In this document: positions 10,333 to 18,717 of the stretch, piece after piece | How positions within the stretch are numbered: position 1 is the stretch's first letter | Layout of the letters: every line of letters begins with the position of its first letter | Origin: Pseudoduganella umbonata | GTDB lineage: Bacteria; Pseudomonadota; Gammaproteobacteria; Burkholderiales; Burkholderiaceae_D | Direction: 5' to 3' | NCBI RefSeq assembly: GCF_014192225.1 | Contig: NZ_JACHXS010000010.1 | Location: 223,201 to 287,200 of the forward strand | Length of the DNA stretch: 64,000 bases | The notes under the pieces: model-generated | The model's input: the letters and a program-made list of their open reading frames with translations, nothing else | Database searches by the model: none | Told to the model about the DNA's origin: nothing | Position numbers and translations under genes: made by a program

Positions 10333-11154
10333 TTATTGGCGCTTGCGCGCCGCCAGCGCCGCGGTAGGCGGCACAAGGGCGCCATACAGGGTGCCCGTAT
10401 CGGTATCCCAGGCCGATACGGCGGCCTGCTGCCGCTGGACGGTCGCGTAATCGCCCCGCGCAACCGGGCCGGACAAGGCTTGGGCCGCGCCCATCCGGAA
10501 CACGTTCGACAGCGACTCCTGCGCCAGCGGATGCGCCAGTTCGCGCGCCACGTCGTCGGGAATGCCGGCCGCTTCGTAGGCACGCAGCGCCGCATCGAGC
10601 ACGGTGACGACGTAATTGCTGGCGAAGACCGCCGCCGCATGATAGACGGTCTTGGCGGCCGGATCGATCGCCACGGGCCGGGCGCCGATTGCCTCCAGGG
10701 CCGGCGCCAGCACGGCCAGTGCCGCGGTATCGCCTTCGATGCCGCAAAACGTGCCGGCAAATGCCGCCGCCACGGCGGCGGGATCGGCGAAACTGCGGAT
10801 CGGGTGCACGCTGGCAAGCAGCGCGCCGCCCTGGCGCGCCGCTTCGAGCGTGCCCGACGCCAGCGCGCCGCTGCAGTGGAACACGATCGCACCCTGCAAC
10901 GGGCGGCTGGCGGCAAGCGCCGCGCAGGCCGGCACGATCTGGTCGTCCGTCACCGCCAGCAAATAGACGTCGGCCGCGGGCAGCGCGGCAACGTCCGCGG
11001 CGGCGGTGCCGGCACCGATGAAATCCACGCCACGCTGCGCCGAGCCGGGCGAACGGGCCAGCACGCCGGCGATGTCGAACACGCCGGCCGTGTGCCACAG
11101 GCGCCCCAGCGCGCGGCCGACATGCCCGGCACCGACGATGGCCAGCGTGCGCAT
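10333..11154 (-). CDS. Rossmann-fold/DUF2520 oxidoreductase-like protein
   Basis: This 273-residue protein starts with a dinucleotide-binding Rossmann motif (LAIVGAGHVGRALGRLW, residues 4-20). It continues with a ProC/beta-hydroxyacid-dehydrogenase-like domain (FHCSGALAS, SVHPIRSFAD) and a C-terminal all-helical DUF2520 domain. Members are predicted NAD(P)-dependent reductases related to pyrroline-5-carboxylate reductase; no substrate is known. The start overlaps the stop of the DUF924 gene upstream (ATGA at 11151-11154), so the two are translationally coupled. Confidence 0.88.
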   Translation of the reverse strand: MRTLAIVGAGHVGRALGRLWHTAGVFDIAGVLARSPGSAQRGVDFIGAGTAAADVAALPAADVYLLAVTDDQIVPACAALAASRPLQGAIVFHCSGALASGTLEAARQGGALLASVHPIRSFADPAAVAAAFAGTFCGIEGDTAALAVLAPALEAIGARPVAIDPAAKTVYHAAAVFASNYVVTVLDAALRAYEAAGIPDDVARELAHPLAQESLSNVFRMGAAQALSGPVARGDYATVQRQQAAVSAWDTDTGTLYGALVPPTAALAARKRQ

Positions 11155-11738
11155 CAGAATCCGGACCCGGGCGTTTTCAGGAATTCCACCTCTTCCGGCG
11201 TCGACGCGCGGCCCAGGATCTCGTTGCGGTGCGGGAAGCGGCCGAACTTGCGGATCACGTCGCGGTGGCGTTTCGCAAAATCGAGCATGCTGTCAAAGCC
11301 CGCGGCGGAAGCCGCCAGCTTGTCGAACAGGATGACCGAGCGGTCCTGCATCGACAGGCTTTCGGCATGCTCGAACGGCATGTACGAAAACGCGCGCTGG
11401 ACCGGCGGCAGCGTCTGGTTGGCACCGGAGTTGTCGATCGCCAGCGCCGCTTCCAGCGCCAGCGTGTCGCCGGCAAACGCCTTCGGCGTGCCGCGGTAGA
11501 TGTTGCGCGTGAACTGGTCCAGCACGAGGATGCGCGCCAGCGCACCCTGGGTTCCTTCATCGTCCCACCGGCGCAGGCCGCCCGCCAGCGCATCCTCGAC
11601 GGCATCGCCGAATTCGGCGAACACCTGGCGATCGAACGCGTCATCCTTGCGGAACCATTCCGGCCGCTGCGTGTTATGGCCTTTCACGCCGATCGGCAGG
11701 AACCAGAAATCCAGTACGTCTTGCGATGTCACGAGCAT
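11154..11738 (-). CDS. DUF924 family protein
   Basis: This 194-residue helical protein has the DUF924 landmarks: DVLDFWF at the N terminus, ILVLDQFTRNIYRGTPKAFA, FSYMPFEHAESLSMQ, and RHRDVIRKFGRFPHRNEILGR near the end. The fold is a TPR-like alpha bundle; the biochemical role is unknown. The ATG at 11738 has an AGGAAA ribosome-binding site 8 bases upstream; a longer frame to 11792 lacks one. It is co-transcribed with the DUF2520 gene. Confidence 0.9.
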   Translation of the reverse strand: MLVTSQDVLDFWFLPIGVKGHNTQRPEWFRKDDAFDRQVFAEFGDAVEDALAGGLRRWDDEGTQGALARILVLDQFTRNIYRGTPKAFAGDTLALEAALAIDNSGANQTLPPVQRAFSYMPFEHAESLSMQDRSVILFDKLAASAAGFDSMLDFAKRHRDVIRKFGRFPHRNEILGRASTPEEVEFLKTPGSGF

Positions 11739-11798
11739 AAATGTTTCCTGTAATGGAGGGTCTGGAGGGAATGCTGGCTTGCAGGCCGGCATCGCTGC

Positions 11799-11848
11799 GC
11801 CGGCAAGGAGCTGTGCTCCTTGAAACCCCGGCTACGCCCCCGGTTTTT
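11799..11848. repeat. dispersed palindromic repeat, third copy of the 27-kb element
   Basis: The stem GGCAAGGAGC / GCTCCTTG is followed by AAACCCCGGCTACGCCCCCGG. This closely matches two copies inside the repeat array at 27.0 and 27.15 kb (GGCGAGGAGC / GCTCCTCG, then AAACCCCTGCTTCGCCCCCGG). It lies between the MgtC-family gene and the DUF924 gene and has no coding signal, so it appears to be a short dispersed element in this genome. Confidence 0.6.
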
Positions 11849-11858
11849 GGTAACTTCC

Positions 11859-12599
11859 TCAGTTGCGCGCGTGGGTGATCTGGAACCCTTCCACGCCTTC
11901 GTAGTGCGCCATTTCTTCCGCCAGCTTGCCCAGCGGGGCGCCGCTGCGCTTGCTGTGGGCCAGCGCGACGAAGCGCCATTCCATCCGTCCTCCCTGCAGC
12001 GCGATCATCAGCGAACCGCCGGCGATCTCGTAGCCGCGCTCGTTCGCCAGTGCGCGCAGCCGTGCTTCCTGCGGTTCGTAGCCCGGCTTGAAGCGCAGCG
12101 TGATCGCGATCGCGTGCCGCGATGGCAGCCAGGCTTCGATCTTCGACAGGTAGATCATCACCACGGCCGACAGCAGCGCCAGCCCCATCGCCGCGGCATA
12201 GAAGCCCACGCCGACCAGGATGCCGATCACCGACGAAGCCCAGATTGACGCCGCCGTCGTCAGCCCGCTGATGTTGAATCCCTCGCGCATGATGACGCCC
12301 GCGCCGAGGAAGCCGATGCCGGTGACGATGCCCTGGATCACGCGGGTGGGATCGGTGCCCACCAGCGCCGTCATCTGGCCGCCGAACCAGTGCTCGGGAT
12401 AGCCGCCGATCACGGTCAGCGCGGCCGACGCCATGCACACCAGTCCATAGGTGCGCATGCCGGCGGCGCGGCCATGGTACGAGCGTTCGTAGCCGACCAG
12501 CATGCCGAGCAGCAGCGCGCCCAGCAGGTTGAGGAAGATGACGCCATTTGTCACCAGCTCGGCCGACGTCCAGTAGGCCCCCAGCAGGTCGCGCGTCAT
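11859..12599 (-). CDS. MgtC/SapB family inner-membrane protein
   Basis: This 246-residue protein has four to five N-terminal membrane helices with the MgtC motifs GYERSYHGRAAGMRTYGLV and GIGFLGAGVIMREG. A soluble ACT-like C-terminal domain follows (about 165-246: ITLRFKPGYEPQ, FQITHARN). MgtC proteins help survival in low Mg2+ and in macrophages, in part by restraining F-type ATP synthase. The gene is last in an operon with aminopeptidase P and a small ORF; the start is one base after the preceding stop. Confidence 0.92.
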   Translation of the reverse strand: MTRDLLGAYWTSAELVTNGVIFLNLLGALLLGMLVGYERSYHGRAAGMRTYGLVCMASAALTVIGGYPEHWFGGQMTALVGTDPTRVIQGIVTGIGFLGAGVIMREGFNISGLTTAASIWASSVIGILVGVGFYAAAMGLALLSAVVMIYLSKIEAWLPSRHAIAITLRFKPGYEPQEARLRALANERGYEIAGGSLMIALQGGRMEWRFVALAHSKRSGAPLGKLAEEMAHYEGVEGFQITHARN

Positions 12600-12600
12600 G

Positions 12601-12864
12601 TCATGCTTTCGGCGGCTTCTTCGTCAGCTGCTTCTCGAATTCGACATCGTTCTTGCTGATGCGCTTCGCCACCTGCGGCCCCTGCGCATTGACGAAGGCC
12701 ACGAACTCGTCGAGCTCCATCGGTGGGCACAGCGGTGGCTTGCCCGGCCCCTCGGTGAGAAAGAAGTGGCCGCTGCCGGTGATCGACATCGACCAGCCCG
12801 GGTTGCCGCTGCGCTGCTTGAGCCGGTCGATCGCGTTCGACGCCCGGGTGGAACGGCTGCTCAT
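12601..12864 (-). CDS. 87-residue basic hypothetical protein
   Basis: This 87-residue protein is coupled to its neighbours on both sides. Its ATG overlaps the stop of the aminopeptidase gene (ATGA at 12861-12864), and its stop is one base from the MgtC start. It is basic at both ends (N-terminal SSRSTRASNAIDRLKQRSG, C-terminal KQLTKKPPKA), with a middle GWSMSITGSGHFFLTEGPGKPP and a helix ELDEFVAFVNAQGPQVAKRI. No known domain is recognised and there are no membrane segments. The tight coupling argues that it is translated. Confidence 0.75.
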   Translation of the reverse strand: MSSRSTRASNAIDRLKQRSGNPGWSMSITGSGHFFLTEGPGKPPLCPPMELDEFVAFVNAQGPQVAKRISKNDVEFEKQLTKKPPKA

Positions 12865-14675
12865 AATGGTTGGGTCCTTTCGTTGAGCCATGCCAGCGCG
12901 GCGCCGTCGACCAGCGGGCCCAGGCGTTCGCGCACGGTGGCGTGGTAATCGTTCAGCCACGCGATCTCGTCGTCGCGCAGCAGGGCGCGGTCGATGCAGC
13001 GCGTGTCGATCGGGCACAGCGTCAGCGTCTCGAAGCGCAGGAATTCGCCGAACTCCGTCGTGCCGTCGGCCCGGTTCAGCACCAGATTCTCGATGCGGAT
13101 GCCCCACTTGCCGGGCCGGTAGATGCCCGGTTCGATCGATGTGATCATGCCCGGCTCCATCGCCGTGTGCGGCTCGGGCATCAGCGACGGCGTGATCGCG
13201 TGCGGCCCTTCGTGCACGTTGAGGAAAAAGCCCACGCCATGGCCGGTGCCGTGACCGAAGTCGATGCCGGCCGACCAGATCGGCGCACGGGCGATCGCGT
13301 CGAGCAGTGGTGCCTTCGTACCGCGCGGGAAGCGCGTGGCGGACAGCGCCATCATGCCCTTCAGCACCAGCGTGAAGTCGCGCCGGTGTTCGGCGGTGAT
13401 GTCGCCCACCGGCACCACGCGCGTGATGTCGGTGGTGCCGCCGATGTACTGGCCGCCGGAATCGATCAGCAGCAGGCCATCGCCATCGATGACGGCGCAG
13501 TGTTCTTCGGTGGCGCGGTAATGCATGATCGCGCCGTTGGCCTGGAACCCGGCAATCGTGCCGAAGCTGGGGCTGACGAAGCCCGGCCGGCGCGCGCGGG
13601 CGGCAGTGATGTGGCGGTCGATGTCGACCTCGTCCAGCGACTTCTCGTGGCGGCGCGCCAGTGCCTCCTCGAGCCAGGCAAAGAATTCGCACAGCGCCGC
13701 GCCGTCCTGCTCCATCGTGGCGCGTACGTGCACGGCTTCCGCTTCGGTCTTGCGCGACTTGGCGAACGTGGTCGGATTGATCGCTTCCACCACCTTCACA
13801 TGAGCGGCCACCGCCTGCCGCGTACCGTGCGTGATGCGGCGCGGATCGAGCAGCAGCACGGCACCCGGCGGCAGTTCGGCCAGCGCGGCGGCGGCGCGCT
13901 CATAAGGCGCGACGGTGATGCCGTCGGCCGTGAGCTTGGCCGCCAGCGACGGCTTTACCTTGCCCTGGTCCACGAACAGCGTGGCGTGGTCCAGCCCGAC
14001 CAGCGCATGCGCGACGAAAACCGGGTTGAAGTTCACATCCGATCCGCGCAGGTTGAACAGGTACGCGATATCGTCCAGCGTGGAGATCAGGTGGCGGTCG
14101 GCGCCCTGCTCGCGCATCGCGGCGTGCAGCGCGGCGAGCTTTTCGGTGCGCGGCGTGGCGGCATACGGCGGCGCGTGCTCGTACACGGGATCGTGCGGCA
14201 AGCCGGGACGGTCGTTCCACACGTCGTCGAGCAGGTCGATATCGGCGCGCAGCGTGACGCCTTTCGCATCGAGCGCACCCTGCAGCAGCCGGGCGATGGC
14301 CAGGCCCAGCACGGTGCCGTCGACAGCGACCGCCTGCCCGGCCTGCAGCGTGGCCGCCAGCCAGGCCACGTATTCCGTGCTGGCGCCCGACGCGATCTTC
14401 ATCAGCGCAATGCCGCTGCCGGCCAGTTCCGTTTCGGCCTGCGTCCAGTACCGGCCGTCGGTCCACACGCCGGCGAAGTCCTGGGTGGCGATGAACGTGC
14501 CGACCGACCCCGTGAAGCCGGACAGCCACTCGCGCCCTTTCCAGCGCGGCGGCAGGTATTCGGACAGGTGCGGATCGGACGACGGCACGATGACGGCGTC
14601 GACGCCATGGCGGCGCATGGCCTGGCGCAATGCTGCCAGGCGGTCGGCGAAGATGTTGGCTGCGGTAAGGGACAT
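12861..14675 (-). CDS. pepP: Xaa-Pro aminopeptidase (M24B), three-domain type
   Basis: At 604 residues this is the long form of aminopeptidase P. Two creatinase-like N-terminal domains (about 1-310) are followed by a pita-bread metallopeptidase domain. The five metal ligands are present in order: Asp in DSGGQYIGGTTDITR (~404 and ~415), His in GHGTGHGVG (~479), Glu in SIEPGIY (~513) and Glu in RIENLV (~527). It removes N-terminal residues that precede proline, using two Mn2+. The ATG at 14675 fits the conserved N terminus (MSLTAANIFADRLAALR), and it heads the pepP-orf-mgtC operon. Because the three-domain architecture differs from E. coli PepP, the symbol is a functional guess. Confidence 0.9.
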   Translation of the reverse strand: MSLTAANIFADRLAALRQAMRRHGVDAVIVPSSDPHLSEYLPPRWKGREWLSGFTGSVGTFIATQDFAGVWTDGRYWTQAETELAGSGIALMKIASGASTEYVAWLAATLQAGQAVAVDGTVLGLAIARLLQGALDAKGVTLRADIDLLDDVWNDRPGLPHDPVYEHAPPYAATPRTEKLAALHAAMREQGADRHLISTLDDIAYLFNLRGSDVNFNPVFVAHALVGLDHATLFVDQGKVKPSLAAKLTADGITVAPYERAAAALAELPPGAVLLLDPRRITHGTRQAVAAHVKVVEAINPTTFAKSRKTEAEAVHVRATMEQDGAALCEFFAWLEEALARRHEKSLDEVDIDRHITAARARRPGFVSPSFGTIAGFQANGAIMHYRATEEHCAVIDGDGLLLIDSGGQYIGGTTDITRVVPVGDITAEHRRDFTLVLKGMMALSATRFPRGTKAPLLDAIARAPIWSAGIDFGHGTGHGVGFFLNVHEGPHAITPSLMPEPHTAMEPGMITSIEPGIYRPGKWGIRIENLVLNRADGTTEFGEFLRFETLTLCPIDTRCIDRALLRDDEIAWLNDYHATVRERLGPLVDGAALAWLNERTQPL

Positions 14676-14736
14676 GGTGGGTATCGGTGGCACACGAGTA
14701 AGGACACGTGCCCGAATGATACCGCGCAGCCGCTCA

Positions 14737-15756
14737 TCAGTGCAGCACCCTCGGCTGGCTGTTGTCCCCTTCGAGGTGATGCGTGGTGTGCTGGAAGTCC
14801 ATGCGCGGACGGCCCTCGGCAATGTCGCGTACGGCACGCACGATCTCGTCCTGCGCCACGTAGTGCAGCATGTGGCCGGCATCCTGCACCGTGTGCAGCT
14901 GGCTTTGCAGCAGTTCGCGGTGCAGGCGTTCGGCGTTGTGGCCTGGATCGACGACCTTGTCGCCGGTACCGGTGAAGATGGTCACGGGCAGCGTGATCTC
15001 GGCATAGCGGTGCCGCAGGTTCGCGGCGGCGGGAATCATCAATACCGATTCCGCGCTGGCCGCACGCAGCTGCGAAGGCCGCAGCGACAGCCACTTGGGC
15101 CAGCGCCTGAAACTGTCCGCCACCGGGCGTGGACTGAACACTTTCTTGACGAACCCCGGCCACAGCAGGCGCGACACGAGTGGCGACACCGTGAAGCGCA
15201 TCACGTCGCCCACCAACGGGATCGCCGGGCCGGACATCAGTACCACGTCGGCACGCGGGTTCGGATAGTAATAGCCAGCCATCAGCACGAGGCCGTTGAC
15301 GAGGTCCGGATGGTCCATCGCCATTGCCAGCGAGACCAGCGTCCCCCACGAATGGCCCACCACGATGGCCTTGTCGACGTGCAACTCCGCCAGTGCCCTG
15401 GCCAGCAGAGCGGCCTGCTCCGGTGGCGTCCAGACTGTGCTGCGCGGCCGGTCGCTGTAGCCGAAGCCGGGGCGGTCGAAGGCGATCACCGTATGGTCGC
15501 GCGCCAGCATGTCGATCAGGCCGGACAGTTCGAAGTCTAGCGACGTCGCGCCATTGCCGTGCAATAGCACGACAACGGGGCCGGCGCCACGCTGCAGGTA
15601 ATGCAGCTTCACGCCATCGACGGTAACGAACTGGCCGGTCGGCGGATTTTCCACCTCGGCCTGTTTTGTCTTGCTGCGAACCACCATGTAGGAAGCGGCC
15701 AGCGCACCGACCGCCGCCGCTGCCCATGCCGTTTGTTTTCTGCTCAGCTGTAACAT
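14737..15756 (-). CDS. membrane-anchored alpha/beta hydrolase
   Basis: This 339-residue protein has an N-terminal hydrophobic anchor (about 9-25) and an alpha/beta-hydrolase domain. The oxyanion motif VVLLHGNGAT is near 62-71, the nucleophile elbow GHSWG at 134-138 (S136), an acid in GTGDKVVDP and the catalytic His in DAGHML. The substrate is unknown. It is similar in layout to epoxide-hydrolase/haloalkane-dehalogenase-like esterases with a cap domain (about 165-240). It is monocistronic; the gap to the Crp-family gene (15757-15877) shows no further gene. Confidence 0.87.
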   Translation of the reverse strand: MLQLSRKQTAWAAAAVGALAASYMVVRSKTKQAEVENPPTGQFVTVDGVKLHYLQRGAGPVVVLLHGNGATSLDFELSGLIDMLARDHTVIAFDRPGFGYSDRPRSTVWTPPEQAALLARALAELHVDKAIVVGHSWGTLVSLAMAMDHPDLVNGLVLMAGYYYPNPRADVVLMSGPAIPLVGDVMRFTVSPLVSRLLWPGFVKKVFSPRPVADSFRRWPKWLSLRPSQLRAASAESVLMIPAAANLRHRYAEITLPVTIFTGTGDKVVDPGHNAERLHRELLQSQLHTVQDAGHMLHYVAQDEIVRAVRDIAEGRPRMDFQHTTHHLEGDNSQPRVLH

Positions 15757-15877
15757 GAAATGCTCCTGGATTCACCGTGTCCGGGACAGGCTAAAGCAGG
15801 ACAGCGCTGCCATTTGTTAAGGCACTAACACAGAAGGCGAATCGTTTACAACACAGCTGGACAACAGCGCGACAGTG

Positions 15878-16642
15878 CTAAGGCAGCGCCTGGGCTTCGA
15901 AGCTTCTCAAGCCATCCAGGTCGAGTATGCGGATGCCGCCGTAATCCACGCGCAACAATCCTTCCCGCTCGAGCACCTGCAGGGCCTGGTTGGCGCGCTG
16001 GCGCGACGCGCCGGACAGCAGCCCGACTTCTTCCTGCGAGATTTGCACCAGCCGCTGGCTGCCGGGATACAGGTGGGTATTGAACAGCGAGGCCAGGCAG
16101 CGGGCCACGCGGGTATCCGGATCGAGCAGCCGCTCGTGCTCGACCATGCCGATGAACTGGCCCAGCCGTTCGTTCAGCTGCATCAGGAGGAAGCGTGTAA
16201 ACGGCAGGCTGGTTTCCAGCAGCCAGTGGAAGGTAGCGGCCGGCATGCGGGCGATGCGGCTGTCGCGCAGCGCCATCGCATCGTATTTGCGGTGCTCGTC
16301 CTTCAGCAGCGAGCCTTCGCCGAACCAGCCGCCGGGCGGTACGCCGGTAAACGTGACACTCTTGCCGGACGGCGAAAAGTTGTTCATCTTGACCATGCCG
16401 GCAACGATACCGATCCAGTTGTCGACGACTTCCCCCTTGCGGCAGACGAAGCCGCCTTTCGGCACGAACACCTCGAACGTGGTGTCTTCCACGCGTGCCA
16501 TCTGCTCGGGCGTCAGCGCCTGCGCCCACAACGCGCCGCGCAATGCTTCTTTCAGGCTGGGTACCTTGTCGTCCACGCTGTCATCCATGCTGTCATCTAC
16601 GCTGTGATGGATGCAGTGATCCACGCTTTGATCATATTGCAT
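15878..16642 (-). CDS. Crp/Fnr family transcriptional regulator
   Basis: This 254-residue protein has a cyclic-nucleotide-binding-like sensor domain (about 35-150, with KGGFVCRKGEVVDNWIGIVAG and PPGGWFGEGSLLKDE) and a C-terminal winged helix (about 165-250, recognition part QEEVGLLSGASRQRANQALQVLE). The FNR cysteine cluster is absent, so it does not bind an Fe-S centre. The start is uncertain: the first ~25 residues (repeating SVDD/SMDD) are encoded by a tandem 12-bp repeat, and the real start may be an internal ATG at 16588. It is divergent from the ligase-transporter operon, of which it is the obvious candidate regulator. Confidence 0.88.
   Translation of the reverse strand: MQYDQSVDHCIHHSVDDSMDDSVDDKVPSLKEALRGALWAQALTPEQMARVEDTTFEVFVPKGGFVCRKGEVVDNWIGIVAGMVKMNNFSPSGKSVTFTGVPPGGWFGEGSLLKDEHRKYDAMALRDSRIARMPAATFHWLLETSLPFTRFLLMQLNERLGQFIGMVEHERLLDPDTRVARCLASLFNTHLYPGSQRLVQISQEEVGLLSGASRQRANQALQVLEREGLLRVDYGGIRILDLDGLRSFEAQALP
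16566..16627. repeat. degenerate 12-bp tandem repeat at the 5' end of the Crp-family gene
   Basis: About five units of a 12-base word (CTGTCATCCATG and variants CTGTCATCTACG, CTGTGATGGATG, CAGTGATCCACG) run in register with the reading frame and encode a repeating Asp-rich tetrapeptide. Such a tract can change length by slippage in multiples of four codons. Confidence 0.65.
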
Positions 16643-16665
16643 TGCACCATCGAAAGTCCGGGCAA

Positions 16666-16683
16666 TTGTCTTTGAAACGACAA
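16666..16683. promoter_or_regulatory. TTGTC-N8-GACAA dyad in the divergent intergenic region
   Basis: The 18-base dyad (14 of 18 positions symmetric) lies in the 117-base gap between the Crp/Fnr-type regulator and the CoA-ligase operon. Its 5-8-5 geometry suits a dimeric winged-helix regulator. It is a candidate binding site for the adjacent regulator, acting on both promoters; no binding evidence is available. Confidence 0.45.
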
Positions 16684-16759
16684 CCGCGGGCAGGCATCGC
16701 AGTTAATATCATTGCATAAAAAGCGCGTCTCGAACCCCGAATCAGAATGGGAGACACTG

Positions 16760-18703
16760 ATGGACGCAATACCGGAGACCTTCCCCCGCCTGCTGCTCGA
16801 ACACGCGCGGACCCGGCCGCACAAGTGCGCGTACCGGGAAAAGCACCTGGGCATCTGGCAGGCCTGGACGTGGGCCCAGGCAAGCGATGAAGTGCGCGCG
16901 CTGGCCTGCGGCCTTGCCGCGCTCGGTTTCACGCGCGGCATGCACCTGGCCGTCATCGGCGACAACCGGCCGCGCCTGTACTGGGCGATGCTGGCCGCGC
17001 AATGCCTGGGCGGCGTGGCCGTGCCGCTGTACCAGGATGCGCCGGCGGCGGACATGGCCTATGTGCTGGAGAACGCCGAGATCCGCTACGCGGTCGTGGA
17101 AGACCAGGAACAGGTCGACAAGCTGCTCGAACTGCAGGCCGACTATGCCGGCATCGAGCACATCGCCTACGACGACGAGCGCGGCATGCGCCACTACCGC
17201 CAGAACGAACTGGTTTCCTACGCCCGCCTGCAGGAAGCGGGCCGCGCGTGGGACCAGGCCAACCCGGGCGCCTTCGATACCGCGCTGCAGGCGGGGAGCG
17301 GCCTGGACAACGCGGTGATCCTGTACACCTCCGGCACCACCGGCAAGCCGAAAGGCGTTTGCCAGACCCATGCGGCACTGATCGCCGCCGGCACCGGCGG
17401 TACCGGCTTCGAACGGCTGACGGACGACGAGAACGTGCTGTCCTACCTGCCGATGGCGTGGGTGGGCGACTGCCTGTTTTCGTTTGCCCAGGCGCTCGTG
17501 GCGGGCTTTACCGTGAACTGCCCGGAATCGTCGGAAACGGTGACGACCGACCTGCGCGAAATCGGCCCCAGCTATTATTTCGCGCCGCCGCGCATCTTCG
17601 AGAACATGCTGACGCAGGTAATGATCCGCATGGAGGATGCGGGGGCGCCGAAGCGCCGGATGTTCCATCACTTCATGGACGTGGCACGCCGCGTGGGCGC
17701 CGACATCCTCGACGGCCGCCCGGTCCCGGCGGCGGACCGGCTGCACTACGCGCTCGGCGACCTGCTCGTGTACGGACCGCTGAAGAACGTGCTCGGCCTG
17801 TCGCGGGTGCGCGTCGCCTACACGGCGGGCGCCGCCATCGGACCCGACCTGTTCCGCTTCTACCGCTCGATCGGCATCAACCTGAAGCAGTTCTACGGTT
17901 CCACAGAAACCTGCGCCTATATCTGCCTGCAGCCCGACGGCCAGATCAAGTTCGACAGCGTCGGCATGGCGGCGCCGGGCGTGGACGTGAAGCTGGCCGA
18001 CAACGGCGAAGTGCTGGTGAAGTCGCCCACGCTGATGAGCGGCTACTACAAGCGGCCCGACGCCACCGCGGAAGCGATCGATCCGCAAGGCTGGTTCCAC
18101 ACGGGCGATGCCGGCATCTTCGACGCCGACGGCCACCTGAAGATCATCGACCGCGCGGCGGACGTGGGCCGCCTGAACGGCGGGGCGATCTTCGCGCCGA
18201 ACTACATCGAGAACAAGCTGAAGTTCTTCCCGTTCATCAAGGAAGCGGTCGCGTTCGGCAATGGGCACGATACCGTGTGCGCGTTCCTGAACATCGACAT
18301 GGACGCGGTGGGCAACTGGGCCGAGCGGCGCAACTTCGCCTACTCCGGCTACACCGACCTGGCAGCCCACCCGCAGGTATATGAGCTCATGGCCGAATGC
18401 GTGGAAAAGGTGAATGCCGACCTGGCCGGCGATGCGGCGATGAGCGCCACGCAGATCCACCGCTTCCTCGTGCTGCACAAGGAGCTCGACCCGGACGACG
18501 ACGAACTGACCCGCACCCGCAAGGTGCGCCGCAAGTTCGTCGCCGAAAAATACCGCGTGCTGGTCGATGCGCTGTATGCGGGCCGCGCGTCGCAATACAT
18601 CGAGACGCAGGTGAAGTTCGAGGATGGCCGCAGCGGCATCGTGGCGGCCGACCTGCGCATTGCCGACAGCCGCGTACTGCCGCCCGTGCGGCGCGCGGCG
18701 TGA
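16760..18703 (+). CDS. AMP-dependent long-chain acyl-CoA synthetase-like ligase
   Basis: This 647-residue adenylate-forming enzyme activates a carboxylic acid to acyl-AMP and then acyl-CoA. Visible signatures are the P-loop ILYTSGTTGKPKGV (~187-200), QFYGSTETCAYI, and GWFHTGDAGIFDADGHLKIIDR. The final lysine region is replaced by a longer C-terminal domain, as in long-chain acyl-CoA synthetases. The ATG at 16760 has a GGGAG ribosome-binding site; a longer frame to 16712 lacks one. It is the first gene of the operon with a complete Liv-type transporter, which suggests that the imported acid is its substrate. Confidence 0.88.
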   Translation: MDAIPETFPRLLLEHARTRPHKCAYREKHLGIWQAWTWAQASDEVRALACGLAALGFTRGMHLAVIGDNRPRLYWAMLAAQCLGGVAVPLYQDAPAADMAYVLENAEIRYAVVEDQEQVDKLLELQADYAGIEHIAYDDERGMRHYRQNELVSYARLQEAGRAWDQANPGAFDTALQAGSGLDNAVILYTSGTTGKPKGVCQTHAALIAAGTGGTGFERLTDDENVLSYLPMAWVGDCLFSFAQALVAGFTVNCPESSETVTTDLREIGPSYYFAPPRIFENMLTQVMIRMEDAGAPKRRMFHHFMDVARRVGADILDGRPVPAADRLHYALGDLLVYGPLKNVLGLSRVRVAYTAGAAIGPDLFRFYRSIGINLKQFYGSTETCAYICLQPDGQIKFDSVGMAAPGVDVKLADNGEVLVKSPTLMSGYYKRPDATAEAIDPQGWFHTGDAGIFDADGHLKIIDRAADVGRLNGGAIFAPNYIENKLKFFPFIKEAVAFGNGHDTVCAFLNIDMDAVGNWAERRNFAYSGYTDLAAHPQVYELMAECVEKVNADLAGDAAMSATQIHRFLVLHKELDPDDDELTRTRKVRRKFVAEKYRVLVDALYAGRASQYIETQVKFEDGRSGIVAADLRIADSRVLPPVRRAA

Positions 18704-18717
18704 TGGGAGAAGCCACC

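Noticed and set aside
13466..14529. Several shorter frames inside the aminopeptidase P gene
   Set aside because: They overlap a 604-residue gene with all five metal ligands and normal start; no independent coding evidence.
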